Assembly (NCBI GenBank): GCA_963575745.1
Contig: CAUYUJ010008113.1
Location: 1,096,021 to 1,160,020 of the forward strand
Direction: 5' to 3'
DNA from: Prorocentrum cordatum
Lineage: Eukaryota > Sar > Dinophyceae > Prorocentrales > Prorocentraceae
DNA: 64,000 nucleotides
Every line of letters starts with the position of its first letter. Within the stretch, counting starts at the first letter, position 1. The position numbers and the translations under genes are program-made. This document shows positions 30,166-41,652 of the stretch, one piece after another. The notes beneath the pieces are model-generated. The model did no database searches. It was not told where the DNA came from and saw nothing but the letters and a program-made list of their open reading frames with translations.

Positions 30166-30860
30166 CCCCGCATATGCCCCAGACATCAGCCGATATGATT
30201 TTTTCCACCTGCGGCCCCAGAGGTACCCCTTTCCCGGGGGTGCATTTTCGTCCAGGATCAGCTCTTGATGGTCCCCAGTCCCGATCACTGGCCCCGGAGG
30301 CCGAAATCAAGGGAAAATCGCCGCATCGAAAAATCATGTCCTCGGATCTCTGGGCACTCCGACCCCATCTGGGAGGCCCAGAGGCTAGCAAGGGGGCATC
30401 CGGCGCCCGACGGGCTGCACCCGGGCCCGTGCGGACCCGATCGCGCCAGGATGGCTACGCACGGACGGGACGGACGGACGGAGGCTCACACGCTCGGCGG
30501 CCCCGGCCGCCCTCGCGCGCGCGCGCCGGGCTTGGGGGCAATGCAAGCACGGGGGGGCGGCGTCTGGCGCCCCGTGGGCCGCGGGGTGAGCCCTCCTGGG
30601 AGCCTGTGGACCTCCGCGGCCCTATGATGAACGTGATTTTCGTATGGATGTCGTCCAGCTTTCGACAACCCCTCGTCACGCTTTCGTCCAGATGTCATCC
30701 AAATTTCGTACAGATGTTGTCCAAATCCGACGGAATCCAGACGAAACCCAAAACCGCAGGGAATTTGGGGACCCTCTGAGGCACCCATGAACAACCACAC
30801 AAGAGCTGCCACGGCCCATGGGGACCCGATTGGGCCAGAATGGCTTTGGAACAGGAGGGC
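30165..30860. other. no gene recognised
   Basis: Contains an end-like fragment GACCCCATCTGGGAGGCCCA (about 30,361) of the GGGGTCGGA family. 30,615-30,780 has GATGTCGTCC/GATGTCATCC/GATGTTGTCC repeats near 30 bp apart. Nothing coding supported. Confidence 0.5.
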
Positions 30861-30865
30861 TGAGA

Positions 30866-30960
30866 GGAGGAGGAGGAGGAGGAGGAGGAGGAGGAGGAGG
30901 AGGAGGAGGAGGAGGAGGAGGAGGGGGAGGGAGAGGGGGAGGAGGGGGAGGGGGAGGGGC
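30866..30960. repeat. GGA tract
   Basis: About 95 bp of (GGA)n then GGGGGAGGGA, followed by (CGAA)n at 30,967-30,982. Confidence 0.9.
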
Positions 30961-31107
30961 TGGGAACGAACGAACGAACGAATCACCAGTGCGGACAAGC
31001 GTAAGGGCCTCATGGGACCAGGTGGGCGAGGCCGATGCCTCGAGATCCACCCATCCAGCGTGTGAGTTTCAACAGCTGCAGCCTGCTATTCAGCTCTGCT
31101 AGAGGCC

Positions 31108-31310
31108 TCCTTGCTGAGGTCGGAGTAGATGGGGTCGAAGGATCACATCGGCGATGCATCGGCGATGCATCGCCGATGCGCCAGCGCTGCATCGGCAACG
31201 CCGACGTGAAGCAAATCGAGCTCCGCATCGAGCCGCACTGGCGATGCATCGGCGATGCGGCGCGATCCTCCGACCCCACCTACTCCGACCCCACCTCCTG
31301 GAGGCCTAGA
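31108..31310. mobile_element. inverted-repeat element, GGGGTCGGA family, fullest copy
   Basis: The left end GAGGCCTCCTTGCTGAGGTC with GGAGTAGATGGGGTCG, and the right end CCGACCCCACCTACTCCGAC with ACCTCCTGGAGGCC, form the outer arms. Four GCATCGGCGATG / CATCGCCGATGC blocks form inner ones. About 200 bp. Confidence 0.8.
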
Positions 31311-31419
31311 TCTCCCGATGCCGGGGTGGCTCTGCCGGGGGAAGGGGGGGGGGACTGTAACTGATTTGTTTCCAGGGCCAGGGCTGGGGCCCGGGCCGGG
31401 GCGGCCAGCGCCAGGGCCA

Positions 31420-31545
31420 GCGCCTCCTCCTCCTCCTCCTCCTCCTCCACCGCCTCCTGCTCCTCCTCCTTCTCCTCCTCCTCTTCCTCCTCCTCCTCCT
31501 CTTCCACATCCTCCTCCCTCCCTCCCTCCTCCCTCCTGATCCTCT
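31420..31545. repeat. CCT tract
   Basis: About 125 bp of (CCT)n with interruptions. Confidence 0.9.
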
Positions 31546-31549
31546 TCCC

Positions 31550-33030
31550 TGCCTCCTCGAAGTAAGACTCGCAAACAATCAAACAGGACGAATTCGCACT
31601 GAGCGTCCCAGAGCGTCCTGGATCGGCGGCACGGGCCGGAGGCCTCTACAATACTATAGTGTGTGAGAGTGTGTGTGGGTTGAGGCATGCACGCGATATA
31701 GATAAGAAGGTTACGCAAGCCAAGGAGGAGGAAGAGGAGGAATCCTTGTTGTCGATGTCGGCGTGCGGCAATGGTGCTGGCCACGTCGCTTGGTGGAGTC
31801 GGCGCTGGTGGTCTGCGCGGGGTTTCGTGCTGTTGCCGGGGCACGGCGCGGAGGTCGGTGTTTGGTCGTCGACGGTGGTCGGTGTTTGGCGGGATGGGCT
31901 GGGAGGAAGGGCTCACTCTCGAGGACGCGAAGATAACGGCCCTTCGCACCTCGCAGTCTGTTCCAGACAAGCAGCCTGGAAGGAGGCGCCCTTTTCACGG
32001 CCGAGGCGACGGCGGCCAGCGAACACGCGCGCATGGCGAGTGCACAGAATGGGGGAGAGGAGGGAGGAGAGGGGGCACAGGGAAGGTGTGCCCGAGGAGG
32101 AGGAGGAGGAGGAGGAGGAGGAAGGAGAAGGAGGAGCGGAAGGGGCACCAGTGGGGTTCGTGACTCGTGGGAGCCAGGCGGTCGCAGGCCGGCACCCTCG
32201 CACCTTCAGATCCTCCATCTGTTGCGAAAGTGCTTGCTGTCTGACGCTGCAGGAGCGCCCGACAGCATGTCAAATAGTTGTTGTGGTATCCTGCCCCTCC
32301 CGCCCATCCATCCACCCCCCGGGGGAGACGATCGGGGCGGGGCGCAGCGAAAGGGGGCGAAGAGCACAAAAGGGAGAGGAGAGGATAGGCACAAGGAGAT
32401 GGAGATGAAGAGGCGAGAGGAGAAGTGCGGAGGGGAGCGCAAGGGAGAGGGGAGACGCGGGGAGAGCTGTGGGAACAGATGCGGGGACGGCGATGCGATC
32501 AAAGGAAGTGTTGGGCGGTTCGTGTCCTGCCTGCGGGCTGCGGGCTGGGTCAAAGACCCACAGACCGAAACTGGAGGGGTGAGAGGAGAAGCGACGAGGG
32601 ACGGAGACTGGGTGGAAACGCAGGGGGGGCTCGAAGAAGAGAAGCAGAACGCGCCGTGTGTCCAGCAGGCACATGAGCAATAAGGGCATGGCAGCGATCC
32701 GCGGGTGCTCGGGTTCCCCTCGCGTGCCACTGGCGGGGTGCGCGAAGACGAGCTTAAACACAGCGTCGCTCCGCTGCCACGAGGCAGCGGCCTGCGAGCG
32801 CCCATGCAGCTTGCGCCCTCACCGGCACGCAGTCAAGACTACACGCGCCGGGCTCTCACCCGCGCCTCGCCGGCCGCCTGGGGCGTCCCGCGGGAGGGGG
32901 GGGGTGCATCAACACGGTTGCATGGATCGGGCCCCATACATCCCGCGGATTGTTGTTTCAATCCTGCAATCTTTCCATCCTGGCCTCGGGGGGCAGCTTT
33001 CGGGTCCACGGGGCCATCAAACATGGATCC
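31550..33030. other. no gene assigned
   Basis: A minus frame starting at 32,761 (MFKLVFAHPASGTRG, then MPLLLMCLLDTRRVLLLFFE) and another at 32,035 (MRACSLAAVASAVKRAPPSR) look moderately protein-like but have no domain, and plus-strand frames of equal length oppose them. A GGA tract lies at 32,095-32,140. Confidence 0.35.
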
Positions 33031-33035
33031 TGGAC

Positions 33036-33215
33036 TTCGAGGCGGCTGCAGGGTCTGAACTGGCTGGGTCCCCAGAAAATCGGTCAGGAGGGCGGGATGA
33101 TGCCAAATCCACCCAAAATCGGTCCCCGGACCCCTCCTGAAGCCCATCTGGCGCGCAGCTGTTCATCCGAATCCGTTTCTGACAGCCCTGGGGCGCGAAA
33201 ACGGCCACCTGACAC
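33036..33215 (+). repeat. dispersed repeat, copy 2
   Basis: Same block order as 29,559-29,700 (GGGTCTGAACTGGCTGGG, CCCCAGAAAATCGG, CCACCCAAAATCGG), ending with GGGGCGCGAAAACGGCC. Confidence 0.7.
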
Positions 33216-33239
33216 CGGAAAATGTACAGTAAAAAAGAA

Positions 33240-33285
33240 CAGGTACAACAACGACAACAACACCAACAACAACAACAACAATCAC
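33240..33285. repeat. CAA tract 1
   Basis: ACAACAACGACAACAACACC and on, about 45 bp, directly before unit 1 of the 0.7-kb duplication. Confidence 0.9.
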
Positions 33286-33289
33286 TTTA

Positions 33290-34065
33290 CCCGAACGCTC
33301 AGTGTTCTCACCAGTGCCAGGGTTTTCATGCGACGCCAGCCAATACCCCCACTTTGTGGGGGGGGGGCAGTGCAAGCTCTACCAAATATCCACACGACTC
33401 TTCGCCACCACCCACACCCAGCTTCCCGCCCTATGACGTTCGGACACTTCACTTCGTGGCCTGCGGACGACCGTGGCTACTACACTGGCGTGGTGCTAAA
33501 ATTCTTAAGAACCCAATGGTTTTTGGAGATTTCGGCGTGCGCGCGCGAAGAAAAAACGAATGTGTCCCGCATGGTATTATTTGACAGGGATGATGGCCCT
33601 GGCAGGTGCGCAACCGTTGTCGCAGAAGTTCGAAAAAGTTGCTCGCAAAAGCCCGTTTGACAGAAATGTTTAAAAAGTGTTGGGTTTCCTACGAATCCGC
33701 AAGAGCGCGCGGGATGAGATTTTGACATTTTTTTGTTGAAAAACCATTGGTTTTTTGATGTTTTTATGTTAAAATCGCTCCGAACACTAAGCTTTTGGAA
33801 GGATTTCGTCTTGCGCGCGCGAATGTCCACTTTACCTTATTTTTTGCAAGGGATTCTTGAAATTTGATTATATTAGAACAAGAAATGTCATTTTATAGTG
33901 TTTTTTGCAAGGGAAAGCGGGGGGGAACAAAACAACCGGATCTTGATCACATCGAATTACCTGAGGCTTCCTCACGAAAATGATGAAAATGTAGCTGCGG
34001 CCTAGGCGGCGCAGGGGGGCCGTGCACCAGGGGTCCCAACAATAATTATTCTTTAGAATTAATAA
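33290..34065 (+). repeat. 0.7-kb duplicated unit, copy 1
   Basis: Starts with CACCAGTGCCAGGGTTTTCA and ends with CAACAATAATTATTCTTTAG before a CAA tract. Nearly all of it recurs at 34,257-34,940. It holds segments absent from copy 2: about 33,484-33,535 (GTGGTGCTAAAATTCTTAAG), TTTTTTTGTTGAAAA near 33,728, CGAACACTAAGCTTTTG near 33,780, and CATCGAATTACCTGAGGC near 33,953. No open frame over 120 codons; no domain seen. Confidence 0.9.
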
Positions 34066-34158
34066 TGTTCAACAACAACAACAACAACGATTAACGATAA
34101 CGACAACGACAACGACAACGACAACAACAACGACAACGACAACAACAACAACAACACC

Positions 34159-34242
<84 letters not shown>

Positions 34243-34245
34243 CAT
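34066..34245. repeat. CAA/GACAAC tract 2
   Basis: About 180 bp of (CAA)n and (CGACAA)n between the two 0.7-kb copies. Confidence 0.95.
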
Positions 34246-34256
34246 TAAGACGTGGG

Positions 34257-34936
34257 GACACTCCGTTCTCACCAGTGCCAGGGTTTTCATAGGAGGCGGG
34301 CAATACCCCCACTTTGTGGGGGGCCGGTTCAAGCTCTACCAAATTTCCAAACGACTCTTCGCCACCACCCACACCCAGCTTCCCGCCCTATGACGTTCGG
34401 ACACTTCACTTCGTGGCATGCGGACGACCGTGGCTACTATTCAGGGCCCCGCGGCCGACGACGACGGCGTGCGCGCGCGAAGAAAAAACGAATGTGTCCC
34501 GCATGGTATTATTTGACAGGGATGATGGCCCTGGCAGGTGCGCAACCGTTGTCGCAGAAGTTCGAAAAAGTTGCTCGCAAAAGCCCGTTTGACAGAAATG
34601 TTTAAAAAGTGTTGGGTTTCCTACGAATCCGCAAGAGCGCGCGGGATGAGATTTTGACAACCATTGGTTTTTTGATGTTTTTATGTTAAAATCGCTGCGA
34701 AGGATTTCGTCTTGCGCGCGCGAATGTCCACTTTACCTCAAGGGATTCTTGAAATTTGATTATATTAGAACAAGAAATGTCATTTTATAGTGTTTTTTGC
34801 AAGGGAAAACGGATTACAACAAAACAACCGGATCTGGACGAAAAAAATGATGAAAATGTAGCTGCGGCCTAGGCGCGGCGAGGGGGGCGTGCACCAGGGG
34901 GCCCAACAATAATTATTCTTTAGAAGTAATAATATT
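34257..34936 (+). repeat. 0.7-kb duplicated unit, copy 2
   Basis: Shorter relative of copy 1. Several losses fall at short direct repeats (for example GACATTTTT...ACCATTGG became GACAACCATTGG). It has GGCCCCGCGGCCGACGACGA where copy 1 has a different 54-bp stretch. Confidence 0.9.
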
Positions 34937-34939
34937 CAA

Positions 34940-34974
<35 letters not shown>

Positions 34975-35341
34975 TCGACAACAATAACAACAACACCAAC
35001 AACAACAACAACAACAACAGCAACAATAACGACAACGACAACAACAATTACAACCACAACAACAACAACAACAATCACAACAACAACACCAACCACAACA
35101 ACAACAACAACACCAACCACAACAACAACGACAACAACAACCCCAACACCAACACCAACACCAACACCAACACCAACATCAACACCAACACCACCAACGA
35201 CAAGAGCAACAGCAACAACAACAACAGCAACAATAACGACAACAACACCAACACCAACACCGCCAACGACAAGAGCAACAGCAACAACAACAACAACAAC
35301 AACAACAACAGCAACAACAACGACAACAACACCAACAACCA
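34937..35341. repeat. CAA/CCAACA tract 3
   Basis: About 405 bp of (CAA)n, (CGACAA)n and (CCAACA)n. Confidence 0.95.
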
Positions 35342-35529
35342 TTTCAAGACTGTTCGCTCGTATCTGCTCGCGCGTACCTCACCACGTATATCCTAAACCC
35401 CCGACACCCGCCCTCTTCATCTTCGATCGTACCCCCTCTGGGGGGTACATCTTCCTGACCTACCACTTGTATTGGGCGCAGCCCCTGGAAGAGCAAGAGA
35501 AGTGAGAAAGGAGAGAAAGAGAGAGAGAG

Positions 35530-35960
35530 AGAGGAGAGAGCCACGAAGGGCAGCAACGGGGCCACTGAGGGCGCAAGCGACGGGGGGCCACGAAGGGCAG
35601 CGTCTGGGCCACTGAGGGCACGAGCGGGGCAGCGGGGGAGGGGCACCAGGGGCTACGCTGGGGCCACGAAGGGCAGCAATGGGGCCACTGAGGGCACGAG
35701 CGACTGGGGGCCACGAAGGGCGAACATATGGGCCACACAGGGCAACGAGGGGGCCACATTGGGCAACGGGGGGGGGGATACGGGGCTACACTGGGGCCAC
35801 GAAGGGCAGCAGTGGGGCCACTGAGGGCACGAGCGAATGGGGGCCACAAAGAGCGTATATAAAGGCCACAGAGGGCAGCGAGGGGGCCACTGATGGCAGC
35901 AGCGGGGCCACGAAGGGCAGCAATGGGGCCACTGATGGCACGAGCGACTGGGGGCAACGA
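35530..35960. repeat. GGGGCCACGAAGGGCAGCA minisatellite, block 1
   Basis: 21-bp and related units (GGGGCCACGAAGGGCAGCAA, GGGGCCACTGAGGGCACGAG). Because 21 is a multiple of 3 the translation is periodic (VAPLLPF on the minus strand), but nothing else suggests coding. It ends in (TA)n/(CA)n. Confidence 0.9.
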
Positions 35961-36119
35961 CGGGCGTGTATATATATACACACACATACATACTAGCACC
36001 ATCGCGCGCTTAGCGCGCGCTCAAATTCTAGCTAGGCTTGATAGGCTAACTCATGTAATATCATTTTGGTCGCTTCTTGCGTCCAAGGACTCCCTTGGAG
36101 GCCCTGCGCAAGCCTCGGA

Positions 36120-37330
36120 ATCGTATCGAAGGGGAAGTGCGGAAACGCCGAAATCATTAATTGCCCTTCGGTATTCAACGATTTGGGGCCCTCAATGACT
36201 TCCTGGGTTCTTTTTTGGGAGGTGAGGGGTGTCTGCATTGTTGTGTGTTGTGCAAGAGTAGACCGGGGGCCAAACTTGAAAAAAACAGGAATTGTGGGAT
36301 TCCCATGTTTTTCCAATTCCTCGGCGCTGTTCGGCGCTGTTTCGTTTGTGCCTCGCGGGTTTTGTTAGCTGGGCCCCTCAGGGGTGTGGGATCTTCGGGA
36401 CCCCCTGGGGCTTCTGAAGGCCTCCTGGAGGCCTGGAGGGCCGTCGGAAGGGTGTCTCGGGCTGCGCGGGAGCGTGTTGGGCCGTTCTTTACGTTCTGGG
36501 GGGTCCTTGGGGTCGTCATGGGCTGTCCTTCGGCGTCTTGGGGCCTCCCCCCCGGAAGCAGAGAGGCGCAGTACCGGCCAGATGTCAGGGGATGTGTGGG
36601 ACCCCCGAGTAGGAATCCCACTTGGAAAAAAAGGAATTATGGGAATTTCTTACTTTTGTTCAAAATCCTCGATCTTCGAGGGTTGGAAGCGGGAAGATGT
36701 GAAAAAGGCGAAAAAACATTAGAAAAACCATGGGAAATCAACGACGTTACCCTCTTTGGGCTCTCTCGGGACGGCTCTCGCAACTCTCTTGGGCTGTTCT
36801 TGGAGCGTCGTCGGGGTCTTTTGGGGGCCTCTCAGGGATCGGGGAGGTGTTGGGGGGGCTTCTGGGGGGTCTCTGGAAGCCTCCTGCTTCCGCTCTTGGG
36901 CCCATCTTGGGCCTCTTCTGGGGTGGTCTGGGGCTGTCCTGGGCGCCTCTTCGGCAGTCTTGGAGCCTTCTTGGCCCGTCTTGGGGCCGTCCTGAGGGTC
37001 TCTTGGGTGAGCTTGGGGCGGTCTTGGGAGCCTCTTCGGCGCTCTTGGAGCTCGAAAACGCGAGAAGCCAAAAACATTTAAAAAAACAATGAACATCTAC
37101 GATTTTGGCCTCTTCGGGCCGTCCCGGGACGCCTCTCGGACCTCTCTTGGGGTCTCTTGGAGGTTACCTGGGAGCCTCGAGAGCCGTCAGAAGGCTGACT
37201 TGGGCTGCTTGGGAGCGTCTTGGACCATACCTTCGCATTCTGGGCGCTCCTGTGAGTCGTCTTGGGCCCTCCGGGAGCGCTGTGAAGGCTCCCCGGAACG
37301 CCCGGGGGAGCGGTACCGGAAGCGCCCCCG
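36120..37330 (-). repeat. GGGGCCTCTTGGG-type minisatellite, locus 2, inverted and arranged in about 360-bp higher-order units
   Basis: Same motif family as 4.44 and 42.36 kb but on the minus strand. AACGACGTTACCCTCTTTGG at 36,738 and the related ATCTACGATTTTGGCCTCTT at about 37,095 begin two similar stretches, and GGAATTGTGGGATTCC at about 36,288 matches GGAATTATGGGAATTT at about 36,632. That gives a higher-order period near 350-360 bp. Confidence 0.65.
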
Positions 37331-37394
37331 AGATGTGGCGGGGAGGTGGGGCACCCGGGGCTGGAGGGGGGGGGGCGGTATCTATTTATATATA

Positions 37395-37615
37395 GATGGG
37401 CCACAAAGGGACTACGCCGGGGCCACGAAGGTCAGCAATGGGGCCACTAAGGACACGAGCGACTGGGGGCCACGAAGGGCGAACATATGGGCCACAAGGG
37501 CAGTGAGGGGGCCACTGAGGGCAGTGGAGGGGAGGCACACGGGGCCACTCTGGGGCCACGAAGGGCAGCAATGTGGCCACTGAGGGCACGAGCGCCTGGG
37601 GGCCACGAAGGGCGT
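37395..37615. repeat. GGGGCCACGAAGGGCAGCA minisatellite, block 2
   Basis: Same units as block 1; it runs directly into the TATG tract. Confidence 0.9.
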
Positions 37616-37953
37616 ATATGTATGTATGTATGTTTGTATGTATGTATGCATGCATGCATGCATGCATGCATGCATGTATGCATGTATGCATGTATGTATG
37701 CATGCATGTATGCATGTGTGCATGTGTGCATGTATGCATGTATGCATGTATGCATGTATGCATGTATGCATGTATGCATGTATGTGTGTATGTGTGTATG
37801 TATGTATGTTTGTACGTGTGTACGTATGTACGTATGTACGTATGTACGTATGTACGTATGTACGTACGTATGTATGTATGTATGTATGTATGTATGTATG
37901 TATGTATGTATATGTATAGGTATATGTATATGTATGTGTATATGTATATGTAT

Positions 37954-37984
<31 letters not shown>

Positions 37985-38052
37985 GTATGTATATGTATAT
38001 GTATATGCATATGCGTATGTATATGTGTATGTGTATGTACATGTATATGTAC

Positions 38053-38086
<34 letters not shown>

Positions 38087-38173
38087 GTATGTATATGTAT
38101 ATGTATATGTGTATGTATGTGTATATGTATATGTATATGTATTTGGATATGTTTAGGTATATGTGTATGTATG

Positions 38174-38223
<50 letters not shown>

Positions 38224-38290
38224 GATATGGATATGTATAGGTATATGTATATGTATATATGTATATGTAAATGTATGTGTATATGTATTT
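37616..38290. repeat. TATG/TGTATA microsatellite
   Basis: About 675 bp in graded zones: (TATG/CATG)n, then (TACG TATG)n, (TATG)n, and (TATATG)n. Its Tyr-Met, Cys-Met and His-Ile frames (up to about 350 codons) are artefacts. Confidence 0.95.
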
Positions 38291-38294
38291 ATAT

Positions 38295-38530
38295 GGGCCA
38301 AGGGCAGCGAGGGGACCACTGAGAGCAGCGGCGGGGCCACGAAGGGCAACAATGGGGCCACTGAGGGCACGAGCGACTGGGGGCCACGAAGGGCATCTAT
38401 ATGGGCCACAGTGGCAGCGAGGGGCCACTGAGGGCAGCATCTGGAGCACGAAGGGCAGCGACTGGGCCACAAGGGGAGAGGCCACCAAGGGCAGCAATGA
38501 GGCACAAAGGGCGCGAGCGAGCATGGGGCG
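38295..38530. repeat. GGGGCCACGAAGGGCAGCA minisatellite, block 3
   Basis: The same unit resumes after the microsatellite, in the same orientation as block 2. Confidence 0.9.
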
Positions 38531-38579
38531 AGAACGGCATGACCCTGACGGGCGGGCCGAGCGGGCGGATCGATCGTGA

Positions 38580-38820
38580 GCTCTGCGTGATTAGCCAGGA
38601 ACTTTCCAGCGAGAGAGCGATTCCTAAGAAAATTTGAAGAAGTCCCCAGCGAACACGCGATTCCTGAATGGCAAGAGCGCGGCGCCTGAGTAAATCGCGA
38701 AGAAATCTCAGACGGGAGCGCGAATTCTTGAGTAAATTGCGAGGAAGTCTCGAGCGGGAGCGGGGGACGGGAGTAAATTTCGAGGAAAAATCAAGCGGGA
38801 GCCGTTGTTGTCGTAAACCG
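38580..38820. repeat. about 55-bp degenerate repeat
   Basis: Four to five units around GAGTAAATYGCGARGAARTCTC and GCGGGAGCGCG. Confidence 0.6.
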
Positions 38821-39149
38821 GGGGCCAGGGGCACAGTTTGAAGAAGACTGTCCTTGATAAAAAAGATGCGAGCGCCGGGAGGGGCATTTCAATTGAAACA
38901 TACAATGTGCACCGGAGGGAGGGGGATCAACAATAATAAGTCTTCAGTAATGAGAGTTCAACAACAACAACAAAGAAAAGAAAGAGAAGAAAAGAAGAGC
39001 AAGGGAAAAAAATATCCCGGCAAAGCAACCTAACAGCGATGTGTAGAAGCATATCTGAAAGCATTCCCCTTAAGATTCAGATGAAAATCCAGTTGTAGAA
39101 TTCTGCTGTTCTCGCAGTCGTAGTCGCATTCGCGATGACAGTCGCAGCC

Positions 39150-39450
39150 TCGCAGTCATCAGCCTCAGCCTGCCTCAGCCTCAGCCTCAGCCTGCCTCAG
39201 CCTCAGCCTGCCTCAGCCTCAGCCTCAGCCTGCCTCAGCCTCAGCCTGCCTCAGCCTCAGCCTGCATCAGCCTCAGCCTCAGCCTCAGCCTGCCTCAGCA
39301 TCAGCCTGCCTCAGCCTCAGCCTCAGCCTGCCTCAGCCTCAGCCTCAGCCTGCTTCAGCCTCAGCCTCAGTCTGCCTTCAGCCTCGGCCTCAGCCTCAGC
39401 CTGCCTCAGCCTCAGCCTGCCTCGGCCGCAGCATCAGCCTGCCTCAGCAT
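39150..39450. repeat. CAGCCT hexamer tract
   Basis: About 300 bp of CAGCCT/CAGCCTGC repeats (Ser-Ala-Leu frames). Confidence 0.95.
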
Positions 39451-39451
39451 T

Positions 39452-39792
39452 CAAAATGTGGCCCAGGAATGGAGTTCTGGGAACTAGAAGAACACGAAGT
39501 GGCCTACAGTTGGCTCCGGGCATTCAAAATCATGCCCAGGAATGGAGTTCTGGGAACTTGAAGAGCACGAAGTGGCCTACAGTTGGCTCCGGGCATCCAA
39601 AATGTGGCCCGGGAATGGAGTTCTGGGAAATCGAAGAGCACGAAGTGGCCTACAGTTGGCTCCGGGCATCCAAAATGTGGCCCGGGAATGGAGTTCTGGG
39701 AAGTCGAAGAGCACGAAGTGGCCTACAGTTGGCTCCGGGCATCCAAAATGTGGCCCGGGAATGGAGTTCTGGGAGCACCAAGAGCGATTTTG
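39452..39792. repeat. 73-bp tandem repeat, five copies
   Basis: AATGGAGTTCTGGGA at 39,468, 39,541, 39,614, 39,687 and 39,760: exactly 73 bp each time. Units carry GAAGTGGCCTACAGTTGGCT. The frame rotates, so it is not coding. Confidence 0.95.
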
Positions 39793-39794
39793 CG

Positions 39795-40465
39795 AGGATG
39801 TCCCAAGCGATTTCAGCTTCGACGGCAGCCTCCCCGGGTCCCGCCCAGACCCCCCTGAGGAGTCATGATGCTCTCTTTTGAGACAACTAGAAACCTATCA
39901 GCAAGAGCTGTTAGGTAAATAACAAAATGTCCCAGAACCCAGAACCTCGAACCTGCTGGCCCGTCCTGCTCGCCCGAACCAATGCTCGGCCACCTGACCC
40001 CGGGGTCGACACCTCAGGAGCCGGATCGAACGAACGAAGCCGCGCCCTGACGGCGCATTGGCAAACAGATGGAAAATACTGATCACATGCGTGTCGGTAT
40101 GCGTGCCTCTGGGGCCGCGGATTGGAAATTCAATACATCGGATGCTTGTGGATGGGCAACAGCCGGGTGATGCCCCACAGGGCGTCCCCCAAGCTGCCCC
40201 TGGGGGCCCTCTGCAGGTGGCGATATCCGACCCCTACTCCCACCAACCAACGACTCTCCTGAATCTAAGGGGGCCCTGGGCAGGGTTCGGATTTCGCCAC
40301 GCGTTCGACGAATTCCGAACCCTTCCCCCAGCCGCCCACAGAATTGCCTGAATTTTGATCGGCGGGGGTGGGGCTCGGATTTCGCCGCCGATTCTGGGCC
40401 TCGCGAGGCGATGCTCTGGATACCGTGGGGGGCCCTCCTGGAAATCCTGAGGACAGCTTGGAATG
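39795..40465. other. no gene recognised
   Basis: Ordinary mixed sequence; no domain, repeat or RNA seen. Confidence 0.5.
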
Positions 40466-40469
40466 CGTT

Positions 40470-40636
40470 TCTGTATCATCGGCGATGACGGGCGTCATGG
40501 GGGTGGGGCAGGAGAGGGGTATGACGTAAGAGCCCCCCCCCCCGCCGTGCAGCTCCGGTACCACAGCCGCGCCCGTGCGCACAAGGACGATGAGTGACGA
40601 TCGACGAGCGACGACGACGACGACGACGAGCGACGC

Positions 40637-40668
<32 letters not shown>

Positions 40669-41614
40669 CGAGCAGCATGTAGATGGCGATCTGCCCCACA
40701 GCGCCTGTGTACACCACAGTGCTCGCGTGCACCACAGCGGTTGTGTACACCACAGCGCCTGCATACACCGCAACAGCCATGTGCAACGCAGCGCCTGTGT
40801 ACACCACAGTGCTTGCGTGCACCACAACGCCGGTGTACACCACAGCGAATGTGTACACCGCAGCAGCCATGTGCAACACAGCGCCTGTCTACACCACAAT
40901 GCCTACGTGCACCGCAGCGCCTGTGCACACCACAGCGCCTGTCTACACCACAGCATCCGCGTGCAACGCAGCGCTGGTGTACACCAGAGTGCCTGCGTGC
41001 ACAGGACAAGGAGAAGGAGCATGTCGATGAGGATCTGCTGCGGACAGCTAAACGCCACGCCAAGGAAGTGCTGATAATATAATGTAACGTTTGTCCCTCC
41101 TCCCTCCTCTTCCTCATCGTCGTCGTCGTCCTCCTCCTCATCCTGCCTCACTCTTCCCCCCTGTCGTGCGGGTCGGCACTACAGCGCACGTGCGCGTCTC
41201 AGCGTGCACCGCAGAATGGTCTATTCACTGGTGCCGTGCTGAATGCACGCAGGCATTGTGGTGTACACTGGTGCTGTGTTGCACACGGCTGATGTGGTGC
41301 ACGCAGGCGCCATGGTGTACACAAGCGCTGTGGTGCCAGCAGGCAGTGTGGCACACACTGGCGCTGTGATGCACGCGGCTGCTGTGGTGTACATAGGCGG
41401 GGCGTTGTGGTGCAGATCGCCACCGACATGCTGCTGCTACCCGCCCTCGGTGATTCTGAGGCATTCCCAGACGCCGCCGGCGCGAAACGTGACGTCATCG
41501 GCCCCCTCCACCCCCTCCCAGATGATTGCCGTCATCGGCCCAGAATAAAAAAAACAGGTTCCAGCTGCGTCCGCGCGCACGACGACGATGAGCGACGAGC
41601 GACGAGCGACAACA

Positions 41615-41652
<38 letters not shown>

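Noticed and set aside
30440-30600. Second possible hydrolase N-terminal exon sharing CCCTCGCGCGCGCGCC with 29.95 kb
   Set aside because: Similarity is limited to a GC-rich low-complexity stretch; the oxyanion-type motif is absent.
37573-38505. Long open frames (up to about 350 codons) in the TATG region
   Set aside because: They translate to Tyr-Met, Cys-Met or His-Ile repeats in all frames on both strands because the period-4 and period-6 DNA contains no stops.
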